From NCBI GenBank assembly GCA_902574705.1, contig CACGOM010000010.1, positions 1 to 39,196 of the forward strand: a stretch of 39,196 bases of DNA. The letters are read 5' to 3'. This stretch comes from an uncultured Pelagibacteraceae bacterium. Lineage in GTDB: Bacteria; Pseudomonadota; Alphaproteobacteria; Pelagibacterales; Pelagibacteraceae. Position 1 is the first letter of the stretch. Each line of letters begins with the position of its first letter. Under the pieces are notes generated by a model. The model was not told the DNA's origin and ran no database searches. It saw nothing but the letters and a program-made list of their open reading frames with translations. The position numbers were made by a program, and so were the translations under genes. Shown piece by piece: positions 1 to 8,066 of this stretch.

Positions 1-506
1 AAAAACAAGTTAGATATACCTATTTAGCTATCGGCTCAAACTTGGGGGATAAACTAGAAAACATAGAAAAAGCAAAAAGATTTTTAATTCTAAATAATAT
101 TTTTGTTAAAGATAGTTCTAGTGTATATGAAACAGCATCTTGGCCTAACAGAAAATTTCCAAAGTTTTATAATATAGTTATCAAAGTAAATACAAATTTA
201 TCTTTATTTGAATTGTTTAAATCTATAAAAAAAATTGAAAAAAAAATTGGCAGGAAAAAAAACTTAAGAAATTACCCACGAGAATGTGATATTGATATAA
301 TTGACTATAAGGGCTTATGCTTAAATGAAGAGCTCAATAATCAAAAAATATATACTCCACATCCAATGATGCAAAATAGAAATTTTGTAATATTTCCTCT
401 TTATGAGGTTAATAAGAACTGGATTCATCCAAAAACTAAGGCAAATATACATAGTATAATTAATCAACTTAAAAATGAGGACTTTTCTGACATTAGAATT
501 GTTTGA
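1..506 (+). CDS. folK: HPPK, folate biosynthesis (5'-truncated by window edge)
   Basis: 2-Amino-4-hydroxy-6-hydroxymethyldihydropteridine pyrophosphokinase transfers pyrophosphate from ATP to the pterin in folate synthesis. The family N-terminal signature is visible as LAIGSNLGDKLENI, and part of it lies upstream of the first in-frame start-like codon (TTG at 42). The frame is open to base 3 without a start, so the true start is outside the window. The substrate/ATP-binding core follows, with RxxxRDCDIDII-like residues (PRECDIDIIDY, read from about 277) and the HPxMxxRxFVxxPL element (HPMMQNRNFVIFPL, from about 361). The C-terminus is complete. It heads the run that continues with the RelA/SpoT gene 21 bases downstream. 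Identification is firm. Confidence 0.93.
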   Translation, partial: KQVRYTYLAIGSNLGDKLENIEKAKRFLILNNIFVKDSSSVYETASWPNRKFPKFYNIVIKVNTNLSLFELFKSIKKIEKKIGRKKNLRNYPRECDIDIIDYKGLCLNEELNNQKIYTPHPMMQNRNFVIFPLYEVNKNWIHPKTKANIHSIINQLKNEDFSDIRIV

Positions 507-527
507 AATTGGTGTTATAGTATATAA

Positions 528-2273
528 ATGTTAAAATCTGACGATTTAATAAATAAGATTAAAATTTATAATAAGTTTTTAAACCCAAAAACTTTATCTA
601 AAGCATATGATTTTGCATTAAAGGCACATGCTGATCAAAAAAGACATTCAGGAGATCCATATGTAATTCATCCTGTGGCTGTTGCTGATATTTTAACAGA
701 ATTAAAATTAGATAGCGCAACTATAGCTACTGGATTATTACATGATACTATAGAAGATACGCATGCAACTTATAATACTATAGTTAAAGAATTTGGAACA
801 GAGGTTGCTGATTTAGTAGATGGTGTTACAAAAATTAGTGTTTTAGAAAATCAAGCTAATACAACAACAAAAGCAGAAAATTTTAGAAAACTAATCTTAG
901 CAACATCTAAAGATATAAGAGTTTTATTGGTCAAACTTGCGGACAGACTTCATAATATGAGAACAATCGATGCAATTGATAGTTTTGAAAAAAGAGAACG
1001 AATTGCTAAAGAGACAATGGAAATATATGCCCCCTTGGCAGATAGAATGGGTATGAATAGAATAAGAGATGAACTTGAAGATTTATCATTTGGAGTTTTA
1101 AATATTAAAGCAAAAAAAATGATCAAAGATAGACTTGATGATATTAAAGAAAAAAATTTATTAAATTTTAAAAGATTATCGGAGGATTTTCAAAATCTTT
1201 TAAGTAAAAGTAATTTAAAATGTAAAATCTTTGGACGAGAAAAAACACCTTTTTCTATTTGGAGAAAAATTCAAATAAAACGTACTTCACTTGAACAGAT
1301 AACAGATATCATGGGATTTAGAATAATAATGAGTAATATAGATGAATGTTACAAAGCTTTAGGTATATTCCATAGCAACTACAACTGTATACCAGGCAGA
1401 TTTAAAGATTATATTTCTTCACCTAAAATTAATAACTACCAATCTATACATACAGCTATAATTGGTCCAAATAAAAGACCAATAGAAATACAATTAAGAA
1501 CAATGTCAATGCATGAATTTGCGCAAAGAGGTATTGCATCTCACTGGAAGTATAAATCATCTGAAAAAGTTAATTCATTAACATGGAAAGAATATGATTG
1601 GCTTGCTGACTTAGTAGAAATATTAAATAAAAATGAGAACCCAGAGGATTTTTACGAGTACACTAAACTTCAAATGTTCCAAGATAATGTATTCTGTTTT
1701 ACGCCAAAAGGATCTGTAATTAAACTTCCAAAAGATGCCACACCAATCGATTTTGCTTATGCTGTTCATACACAAATAGGTGATACTGCTATCGGATGTG
1801 AAATTAATGGAAAAGAAAGTCCCATACAATCTTTGTTAAGAAATGGTGATGTAGTTAAAATTATTACATCAAAAAAAGTATCACCTTCACTCCATTGGAT
1901 TAGTACTACCAAAACTGGAAAGGCAAGGGCGGCAATCAGAAGATATTGGCAATATAGAGAAAATTATAAAGCACTCAAATCAAAACAATACAATACTACG
2001 TTGTGGATCTCTTTACCTGATTTACCAGGACAACTTGGTGATGTGACAAGTTTAATTGGACAAAATAAAATGAATATATCTAGCGTAGAAATGGTTGAAA
2101 AAACAAAAAATACTATAAACTTTAGGTTTAATTTGATTATTAATGATTTGAAAAACTTTACAAATTTAATCAGTGAGCTAAAACAAAAAGAATTAAAATT
2201 CAAAATTATAAGACACAAAAATAAAAAATATGCTTTCTTTAAAAAACTCTTTAGCGGTTTTAAAAAAAACTGA
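528..2273 (+). CDS. spoT: Bifunctional (p)ppGpp synthetase/hydrolase, RelA/SpoT family, short form
   Basis: This stringent-response enzyme makes and degrades (p)ppGpp from GTP/GDP. Visible domains in order: HD hydrolase (His48, His72-Asp73 in GLLHDTIEDT, LADRLHNMRT at 137-146); synthetase (about 235-340, with GRFKDYISSPK at 290 and YQSIHT); TGS (388-449, starting VFCFTPKG); and a C-terminal ACT domain (492-563, LPDLPGQLGDV). At 581 residues it is roughly 120 shorter than E. coli SpoT, because TGS and ACT are joined by only about 40 residues, so most of the helical/zinc-finger linker is absent. Both catalytic halves look intact, which suggests this is the sole bifunctional RSH enzyme. The last 44 bases overlap pyrE in another frame. 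Confidence 0.93.
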   Translation: MLKSDDLINKIKIYNKFLNPKTLSKAYDFALKAHADQKRHSGDPYVIHPVAVADILTELKLDSATIATGLLHDTIEDTHATYNTIVKEFGTEVADLVDGVTKISVLENQANTTTKAENFRKLILATSKDIRVLLVKLADRLHNMRTIDAIDSFEKRERIAKETMEIYAPLADRMGMNRIRDELEDLSFGVLNIKAKKMIKDRLDDIKEKNLLNFKRLSEDFQNLLSKSNLKCKIFGREKTPFSIWRKIQIKRTSLEQITDIMGFRIIMSNIDECYKALGIFHSNYNCIPGRFKDYISSPKINNYQSIHTAIIGPNKRPIEIQLRTMSMHEFAQRGIASHWKYKSSEKVNSLTWKEYDWLADLVEILNKNENPEDFYEYTKLQMFQDNVFCFTPKGSVIKLPKDATPIDFAYAVHTQIGDTAIGCEINGKESPIQSLLRNGDVVKIITSKKVSPSLHWISTTKTGKARAAIRRYWQYRENYKALKSKQYNTTLWISLPDLPGQLGDVTSLIGQNKMNISSVEMVEKTKNTINFRFNLIINDLKNFTNLISELKQKELKFKIIRHKNKKYAFFKKLFSGFKKN

Positions 2274-2817
2274 AGCATTAAAAGAAGGCCATTTTGTTCT
2301 TTCTTCAGGCCTACATTCACCTCAATATGTTCAATGTGCAAAACTTTTAAGTTTTCCAAATAAAGCAACAGAAATCTGTAAATCATTAGCATCAAAAATA
2401 AAAAGAAAATTTAAAAAAATTGATATTATTTTAGCTCCTGCAATGGGTGGTGTTATTATCGGTTATGAAATTGGTAAAATACTTAATATAGAAACAATAT
2501 TTTGTGAGAGGGTAAATGGAAAATTTAAGTTAAGAAGAGGCTTTAATATAAAACCAAAATCAAAAGTTTTAATAATTGAAGATGTAATCACAACAGGCAA
2601 ATCAAGCATTGAATGTACAAAAATAATAAAAAAATCAAAATCAACCTTAGTTGGTTTTGCATGTATAATTGATAGATCAAACAAAAAGCATATCAAAATT
2701 AAAAAAACTATTATTTCACAAGTTAAATTAGAAATACCCACTTATAAGAAAAATAATCTACCAAATTATTTAAAAAAAATTCCCGTAACATCTCCTGGCA
2801 GCAGAAGAATTAAATGA
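2230..2817 (+). CDS. pyrE: Orotate phosphoribosyltransferase
   Basis: Converts orotate and PRPP to orotidine 5'-phosphate in de novo pyrimidine synthesis. The N-terminal EGHFVLSSGLHSPQY element typical of PyrE is present near residue 20, APAMGGVIIGYE near 75, and the 13-residue PRPP-binding motif VLIIEDVITTGKS near 115. At 195 residues it is a little short but complete. The start at 2230 lies inside the end of the upstream RSH gene; a later start would cut into the conserved N-terminus, so this long overlap (44 bases) appears real. It overlaps pdxJ downstream by four bases (ATGA). Confidence 0.94.
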   Translation: MLSLKNSLAVLKKTEALKEGHFVLSSGLHSPQYVQCAKLLSFPNKATEICKSLASKIKRKFKKIDIILAPAMGGVIIGYEIGKILNIETIFCERVNGKFKLRRGFNIKPKSKVLIIEDVITTGKSSIECTKIIKKSKSTLVGFACIIDRSNKKHIKIKKTIISQVKLEIPTYKKNNLPNYLKKIPVTSPGSRRIK

Positions 2818-3533
2818 TATCTCTAGGTATAAATATTGACCATGTAGCAACCATTAGAAATGCAAGAGGTGAGGAGCATCCCTATCCATATATCGCAGCA
2901 AAAAATGCAATTAAATCTGGAGCAAATTCAATTACAATTCATTTAAGAGAAGACAGAAGGCATATTAATGATAAAGATTTAAAGATAATTTCTTCAATAA
3001 AAAATATTCCATTAAATCTAGAAATGGCTGCAACTAATCAAATGCTTAAAATAGCACTTAAATATAAACCAAATTATGTATGTATAGTTCCTGAAAAAAG
3101 AGAGGAAATTACAACTGAAGGCGGATTGAATATTAAAAAAAATAATAAAAAACTTAAATACATAATTAAAAAATTAAATAATTCTAATATAAGAACAAGT
3201 CTTTTTATAAACCCATCGATAAAAGATATCAAACTTGCAAATTCAATAGGAACTAAATGTATAGAATTACATACTGGAAAAATTTCAAACCTAGTAAAAA
3301 GAAAAAAGAATTATGTGAATGAATTTAACAAAATTAAAAAATCTGCAAAATTTGCGGATTCAATCAACCTAGAGGTTCACGCTGGTCATGGTCTTGACTA
3401 TAAAACAACAAAAATTCTTAGAAAGATACCAGAAATAACTGAATATAATATTGGTCATTTTATAATTGGAGAATCTATTGAATTTAGTCTAAGAAAAGTA
3501 ATTAAGAAATTTATAAAAATTTTAAAAAAATAA
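2814..3533 (+). CDS. pdxJ: Pyridoxine 5'-phosphate synthase
   Basis: Condenses 3-amino-1-hydroxyacetone phosphate with 1-deoxyxylulose 5-phosphate to make pyridoxine 5'-phosphate (DXP-dependent vitamin B6 pathway). The N-terminal LGINIDHVATIRNARG motif is intact, followed by HLREDRRHI (about residue 44), the NLEMAATNQM region, EHAGHG-like residues as LEVHAGHGLDY (about 188) and the C-terminal IGHFIIGES that precedes the final helix. The length of 239 residues is normal. It is coupled to pyrE by an ATGA overlap and lies three bases from acpS; the pdxJ-acpS-lepB-rnc order is common in proteobacteria. Confidence 0.95.
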   Translation: MISLGINIDHVATIRNARGEEHPYPYIAAKNAIKSGANSITIHLREDRRHINDKDLKIISSIKNIPLNLEMAATNQMLKIALKYKPNYVCIVPEKREEITTEGGLNIKKNNKKLKYIIKKLNNSNIRTSLFINPSIKDIKLANSIGTKCIELHTGKISNLVKRKKNYVNEFNKIKKSAKFADSINLEVHAGHGLDYKTTKILRKIPEITEYNIGHFIIGESIEFSLRKVIKKFIKILKK

Positions 3534-3536
3534 ATA

Positions 3537-3923
3537 ATGTCAATAATTGGAATTGGTGTAGATATAGTAAATAATAATAGATTAAAAAAACTTGTAAAAA
3601 ACAAAAACTTTCTTTCAAGAATTTTTACTAATAAGGAGCAAATTCTATCAAATAGATTAAAAAATAAAATTAATTTCTATTCAAAAAGATTTGCTGCTAA
3701 AGAAGCATTTTCAAAAGCTACTGGATTTGGTATTTCTAAAAATTTAAATTTTAAAGATATAGAGATTGAAAATAATAAAAAAGGAAAACCAATAATAAAT
3801 TTGAATAAAACAACAATTTTATATTTAAAAAAAAAATTTAAAGTAAATTCATTTAAAACCAAACTTTCCCTTTCAGATGAAAAAAATTATTCAATTGCTT
3901 ATGTAATCATTGAAAAAAAATGA
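3537..3923 (+). CDS. acpS: Holo-[acyl-carrier-protein] synthase
   Basis: Transfers the 4'-phosphopantetheine arm from CoA to acyl carrier protein. The magnesium-binding N-terminal motif GIGVDIV (Asp9) and the central FAAKEAFSKA motif with its Glu are both present, as is the C-terminal LSLSDEKNYSIAYVI strand, where the usual SH(D/E) is SDE. Length is 128 residues, typical. The gene overlaps lepB by four bases (ATGA), so the two are probably translationally coupled. Confidence 0.93.
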   Translation: MSIIGIGVDIVNNNRLKKLVKNKNFLSRIFTNKEQILSNRLKNKINFYSKRFAAKEAFSKATGFGISKNLNFKDIEIENNKKGKPIINLNKTTILYLKKKFKVNSFKTKLSLSDEKNYSIAYVIIEKK

Positions 3924-4654
3924 TAAATAAAAAAATTATTTTAGATAACTTAAAAACTTTACTTTATGCTTTAATCATAGCAATAATTATAAGATCTTTA
4001 ATTATTCAGCCATTTTATATTCCATCTTCTTCTATGGAGCTTAATCTTTTAGTGGGCGATAGATTATTTGTTACAAAATACTCATATGGATACAGTAAAC
4101 ACTCTTTTCCATTTAGCCCCCCTGTTTTCAAAAATCGAATTTTTGAAAAAGTTCCAAAAAGAGGCGATATTATTGTTTTTAAAACACCATCGGACAATAG
4201 AACTGATTATATTAAGCGATTAATAGGATTACCCGGTGATACAGTTCAATTTATTGATGGAAATTTATATATAAATAATAACCAAGTTTTAAGAACCTTA
4301 ATCAGTGATGATAAAAATTTATTTTGTGGTAATCAAAAAATTAATGTTTCTTTTTATAAAGAAAAATTACCAAATAATAAATCTTATATAGCCTCCTATA
4401 GAAATGATATTTCATTTGTTAATTCTGATAAATATCTAGTACCACAAAATCATTATTTTTTTTTAGGAGATAATAGAGATTGTTCCAAAGATAGTAGATT
4501 TCTTTCAGAAGTTGGTTATGTACACCGTGATAACTTAGTTGGAAAAGCTCAATTTTTATTTTTTTCATCTAATAGCAGAGAAGGAAGTATTTTTGAAATA
4601 TGGAAATGGTCCAAAATAATTAGATTTGATAGATTTTTTAAGAAATTGAAATAA
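3920..4654 (+). CDS. lepB: Signal peptidase I
   Basis: Inner-membrane serine protease that removes signal peptides from exported proteins. One hydrophobic membrane segment (about residues 10-30) anchors the N-terminus. Box B is IPSSSMELNLLVGD with the nucleophilic Ser (about residue 39, usual form PSGSM), box C/D is RGDIIVFK and KRLIGLPGD with the general-base Lys, and box E is GDNRDCSKDSR. A length of 244 residues fits the proteobacterial family without a large insertion. Only one predicted membrane segment is evident, as in other alphaproteobacteria, versus two in E. coli. It overlaps rnc by one base (TAATG). Confidence 0.94.
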   Translation: MINKKIILDNLKTLLYALIIAIIIRSLIIQPFYIPSSSMELNLLVGDRLFVTKYSYGYSKHSFPFSPPVFKNRIFEKVPKRGDIIVFKTPSDNRTDYIKRLIGLPGDTVQFIDGNLYINNNQVLRTLISDDKNLFCGNQKINVSFYKEKLPNNKSYIASYRNDISFVNSDKYLVPQNHYFFLGDNRDCSKDSRFLSEVGYVHRDNLVGKAQFLFFSSNSREGSIFEIWKWSKIIRFDRFFKKLK

Positions 4655-5319
4655 TGAAAAAAAATATTACTAAAATTGAACAATATTTAGGTTTTAAAAT
4701 AAATAAAATTGACCTCTACACTAAAGCTTTAACCCATAAAAGTTATGACAAAAATAATAATTATGAAAAATTAGAGTTTTTAGGTGATAGAGTCCTTGGA
4801 CTTGTTATTTCTAAAAAATTACTTGAAATTTTTCCAGATGAAAAAGAGGGTATTTTAGATAAAAAACTTGCATCTCTTGTCAATAAAAACAAGTGTTATG
4901 AAATTGGTAAACAATTAAAGTTAGATAAGCTATTAAAAATTGGCAACTTGAGATTAAAAAAACAAATTGTTGAAAAAAAAATTGTTTCCGACTCATGTGA
5001 GGCTATATTAGGTGCAATTTATTTAGATAGAGGATTTGATTTTGCAGAAAAGTTTATACTTAGGAATTGGGAGACACATATTAATGATAAAAATACAATT
5101 ATTATTGATGCTAAAACGAAATTACAAGAATATTCATTAAAAAAATTTAAGGTCCTGCCAATTTATAAATTTATTTCAGACACTGGTCCAAAACATAAAC
5201 CAAATTTTAAGGTTGCAGTTAAAATAAAAGACACTTCATTTGTGGAGGCGGAGGGTTCATCAAAAAAACTTGCACAACAAGCTGCGGCAACAAAATTACT
5301 AGGTACTCTGGATAATTAA
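4654..5319 (+). CDS. rnc: Ribonuclease III
   Basis: Double-stranded RNA endonuclease that processes rRNA precursors and structured transcripts. The catalytic signature YEKLEFLGDRVLG is near residue 38, the second acidic cluster SDSCEAILGAIY is near 110, and a C-terminal double-stranded RNA-binding domain begins near 150 (DAKTKLQEYSLKK) and ends in SSKKLAQQAAATKLL. Length is 221 residues, normal. In many bacteria rnc is followed by era and then recO; here recO starts at the next base after the rnc stop and era is not in the window. Confidence 0.95.
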   Translation: MKKNITKIEQYLGFKINKIDLYTKALTHKSYDKNNNYEKLEFLGDRVLGLVISKKLLEIFPDEKEGILDKKLASLVNKNKCYEIGKQLKLDKLLKIGNLRLKKQIVEKKIVSDSCEAILGAIYLDRGFDFAEKFILRNWETHINDKNTIIIDAKTKLQEYSLKKFKVLPIYKFISDTGPKHKPNFKVAVKIKDTSFVEAEGSSKKLAQQAAATKLLGTLDN

Positions 5320-5991
5320 ATGAAGTTCGAGGATAAAGGTTTTCTAGTAAGCAAAAATAAGTATAACGAAAATTCAGTTATTGCTGAATTTTTTACAGAA
5401 AATAATGGCAAAGTCTCTGGTTTAATTTTTGGCGCAACTTCATCAAAAATTAAAAATTTTTTGTTAATTGGAAATAAATTTAATGTTCAATTTATTTCCA
5501 AAAGTCAAAATAAAGCTGGTTATTTTAAAGTTGAAATTGATAAAATTTTTACTCCTTTTTTTCTTGAAAATAAAACTAAACTTAGTTGTATATTGTATTC
5601 TTTAAATTTAATAAAAATATTGACAGTTGAAAATCAAGCTAATAAATATATTTACGAAGAACTTCAAAAATTATTTGAACTTCTTAATTCTGATAAATGG
5701 ATACAAAAATTCATATTTTGGGAACTCAACATAATAAAACTTGTTGGATATGATATTAATTTTAGTGATTATGTTGATAATAATATAACAAGTAATAATT
5801 TTTATGTAACTACATTAGATGGTGAAAAAAAAATTCCATCATTCTTATTAAAGATTAGTGATGCTGAAATTAACAAAGAGATTCTTAAAGATGGGCTCAA
5901 AGTAGTAGGTGATTTTCTTAATAAATCAGTATTAATACCAAATAATATTAATTATCCATCATTACGAACAGAATTTGTAAAATTACTCTAG
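5320..5991 (+). CDS. recO: DNA repair protein RecO
   Basis: RecO works with RecR (and RecF) to load RecA on SSB-coated single-stranded DNA. The N-terminal OB-fold begins FEDKGFLVSKNKYNEN and continues with IAEFFTENNGKVSGLIFGA, matching the family's start. A helical domain follows with FIFWELNIIKLVGYDINF, but the zinc-finger Cys cluster of many RecO proteins is not evident. At 223 residues it is slightly short. ATG at 5320 directly follows the rnc stop. It ends convergently with hemB with a four-base overlap. Sequence divergence makes this call a little less secure than its neighbours. Confidence 0.8.
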   Translation: MKFEDKGFLVSKNKYNENSVIAEFFTENNGKVSGLIFGATSSKIKNFLLIGNKFNVQFISKSQNKAGYFKVEIDKIFTPFFLENKTKLSCILYSLNLIKILTVENQANKYIYEELQKLFELLNSDKWIQKFIFWELNIIKLVGYDINFSDYVDNNITSNNFYVTTLDGEKKIPSFLLKISDAEINKEILKDGLKVVGDFLNKSVLIPNNINYPSLRTEFVKLL

Positions 5992-6977
5992 TCTAGAAAA
6001 TTAGCTACGTCGTTAGCAAAATAAGTCACAATTGCATTTGCACCAGCTCTTTTAAAAGATATTAGGCTTTCAAAAATTGCATTTTGATTAATTATTTTCT
6101 TTTGTATTGCGTTTGTTATCAACGAATATTCACCAGAAACTTGATAAGCAAAAACTGGTATTTTAAATTTTTCTTTGATGGTTTTAATAATATCTAAATA
6201 TGGCATACCAGGTTTTACCATTATTAGATCTGCACCTTCTTTAATATCTAATGCAACTTCTCTAATGGCTTCCTCTGAATTTGAGAAATCCATCTGATAT
6301 GATTTCTTATTACCTCTAAGAATAGATTTTGAACCTACTGCATTTCTGAATGGGCCATAGAAATTAGATGCATACTTGACAGCATAGGATAATAATTGAA
6401 CATTTTGAAAATTATTTTTATCAAGTTCTTTTCTAATTTTTCCAATTCTTCCATCCATCATATCCGATGGCGCAATTACATCACACCCCATTTGAGCTTG
6501 AAGTAATGATTGTTTAATTAAAATCTTTATTGTCTCATCATTTAGAATATAATTTTTTTTCAATACTCCATCGTGACCATGGGATGTATATGGGTCTAAT
6601 GCAACATCAGCCATTAAACCTATTTCATTTTTATATTTTTTTTTTGCAATCTTAAGAGCTCTACAAACAAGATTATTTTCATTTAAAGATTCCGTACCTA
6701 GATTATTTTTTCTATTAAATGGCGTATGTGGAAAAAAAGCTACCATTGGAATTTTATTTTTTAATGCTTTGTCAATCACTTTTGGCACCATATCTATTGA
6801 ATATCTATAAACGCCTGGCATATTTTTAATTATACTTTTTTTATTTATTCCATCTGTCAAAAATATGGGTAAAATTAAATCATTGACTGATAAATCATTT
6901 TCTCTGATTAATCTTCTAGTCCAACTATATTTTCTATTTCTTCTAAGTCTTAATGATGGATATCTGCCAGTAATCAT
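5988..6977 (-). CDS. hemB: Delta-aminolevulinic acid dehydratase (porphobilinogen synthase)
   Basis: Condenses two 5-aminolevulinate molecules to porphobilinogen in heme synthesis. Recognisable elements are RYPSLRLRRNRK at the N-terminus, the metal-switch region DVALDPYTSHGHDGVL (about residue 121), IAPSDMMDGRIG, the FYGPFRNAVGS region with the first active-site Lys after it, and the Schiff-base Lys in IMVKPGMPYLD (about 255). The metal-binding segment has Asp where zinc enzymes have Cys, so this should be the magnesium-type enzyme seen in other alphaproteobacteria. The length of 329 residues is normal. It is a lone minus-strand gene between two plus-strand runs. Confidence 0.96.
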   Translation of the reverse strand: MITGRYPSLRLRRNRKYSWTRRLIRENDLSVNDLILPIFLTDGINKKSIIKNMPGVYRYSIDMVPKVIDKALKNKIPMVAFFPHTPFNRKNNLGTESLNENNLVCRALKIAKKKYKNEIGLMADVALDPYTSHGHDGVLKKNYILNDETIKILIKQSLLQAQMGCDVIAPSDMMDGRIGKIRKELDKNNFQNVQLLSYAVKYASNFYGPFRNAVGSKSILRGNKKSYQMDFSNSEEAIREVALDIKEGADLIMVKPGMPYLDIIKTIKEKFKIPVFAYQVSGEYSLITNAIQKKIINQNAIFESLISFKRAGANAIVTYFANDVANFLD

Positions 6978-7049
6978 ATCAATATTATTTATTTAATTAT
7001 GCGACAAAAGTTATATATACTATATTTATTTTTGAGCTATTAAAAATTT

Positions 7050-7640
7050 ATGCCTTTAAACTTTGACGATTTTCAAATACAGGATATCAAATTTGATATT
7101 TCCAAGCTAAGAAATGCCTGTAATGAAGTATTAAAAATAAAAGGTTTTGATACTAGTCTTGGTATTCCACATTTTGCCGGTATATCTCTAAATCAAATAC
7201 CTGGAGATCCGGACTCTATTAAAGGTAATAATATTAGAGGAGTATTCTGGACCAAACCAGACTCAACAGGAAAAGAAGTTGTAAGGGACTCAAAAATTGA
7301 TGAAAGTAAATATACTGAATTTGTTGAGGATTACAAAAACACATATTTTAATGATGTATACAGCGAGCTATCAAAAAAATTTAAATTAGGTAGAGTACGA
7401 TTATTATTAAAAGAACCAAGATCAACATTAAGTTGGCACAGAGATCCAGAACCAAGATTGCATATTCCTATATATACAAATCCTGGTGCAATAATGGTAA
7501 TAGACCATGTTGCTAAACATATGCCAGCAGATGGATCAGTTTGGATTACAAACAATACAAAATATCATAACGCATTTAACGGTGGTGAAGAAAACAGAGT
7601 TCATTTAGTTGCCTGCGTACTTGATTATAAATTTAATTAA
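7050..7640 (+). CDS. Aspartyl/asparaginyl beta-hydroxylase-like 2-oxoglutarate oxygenase
   Basis: A 196-residue protein of the AspH-like (cupin-fold) Fe(II)/2-oxoglutarate oxygenase type. The visible iron-binding pattern is WHRDPEPRLHIPI (His130, Asp132, Arg136, His138) and HNAFNGGEENRVHLV (His173, Arg183). Such enzymes hydroxylate protein side chains or small molecules; the substrate cannot be told from sequence. It carries no signal peptide or membrane segment, so it is probably cytoplasmic. It sits first in the rpiB-glyA-nrdR run and its stop immediately precedes the rpiB start. The 72-base gap to the divergent hemB should hold promoters for both. The family call is good, the function open. 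Confidence 0.75.
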   Translation: MPLNFDDFQIQDIKFDISKLRNACNEVLKIKGFDTSLGIPHFAGISLNQIPGDPDSIKGNNIRGVFWTKPDSTGKEVVRDSKIDESKYTEFVEDYKNTYFNDVYSELSKKFKLGRVRLLLKEPRSTLSWHRDPEPRLHIPIYTNPGAIMVIDHVAKHMPADGSVWITNNTKYHNAFNGGEENRVHLVACVLDYKFN

Positions 7641-8066
7641 TTGAAAACTATAGTTATAGCCTCTGATCATGCCGGTTACTCTTTAAAAGAGTACGTCAAA
7701 AAAATTTTGACTAAGAAAAAATTCTCGTTAATAGATGTTGGAACTAAATCAAATGATAGCGTTGATTATCCAGATTTTGCTCATAAGTTATCGAGAATTG
7801 TTAAAACAAAAAATAATACCACTGGAGTCCTTATTTGTGGATCAGGCCAAGGAATGGTTATGGCTGCGAATAAACACAAAAATATAAGAGCTGCTTTATG
7901 TAATGATATTAAATCAACGAAATTATCAAGATTGCATAATGATGCAAATATTATTACATTAGGATCTAGACTTATTTCAAAAAAAAATGCAATTAAATAT
8001 ATAAATATTTTTTTGAAAACTAAGTTTGAAGGTGGTAGACACCGAAAAAGAATAAGGAAAATATAA
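7641..8066 (+). CDS. rpiB: Ribose 5-phosphate isomerase B
   Basis: Interconverts ribose 5-phosphate and ribulose 5-phosphate. The N-terminal ASDHAGYSLK signature, the VDYPDFAHK segment and the active-site loop LICGSGQGMVMAANK (Cys about residue 66) are intact, followed by ALCNDIKSTKLSRLHNDANI, which contains the conserved phosphate-binding Arg/His residues. It is 141 residues long. The start is TTG at 7641, immediately after the stop of the oxygenase gene; this fits the family N-terminus exactly and there is no closer ATG. The stop is followed directly by glyA. Confidence 0.93.
   Translation: MKTIVIASDHAGYSLKEYVKKILTKKKFSLIDVGTKSNDSVDYPDFAHKLSRIVKTKNNTTGVLICGSGQGMVMAANKHKNIRAALCNDIKSTKLSRLHNDANIITLGSRLISKKNAIKYINIFLKTKFEGGRHRKRIRKI

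Noticed and set aside
1623-1829. Antisense open frames inside core genes (for example within the RSH gene, pyrE, plsX, glyA and glpX)
   Set aside because: They are shadows of well-identified genes on the other strand or frame, with no domain resemblance.
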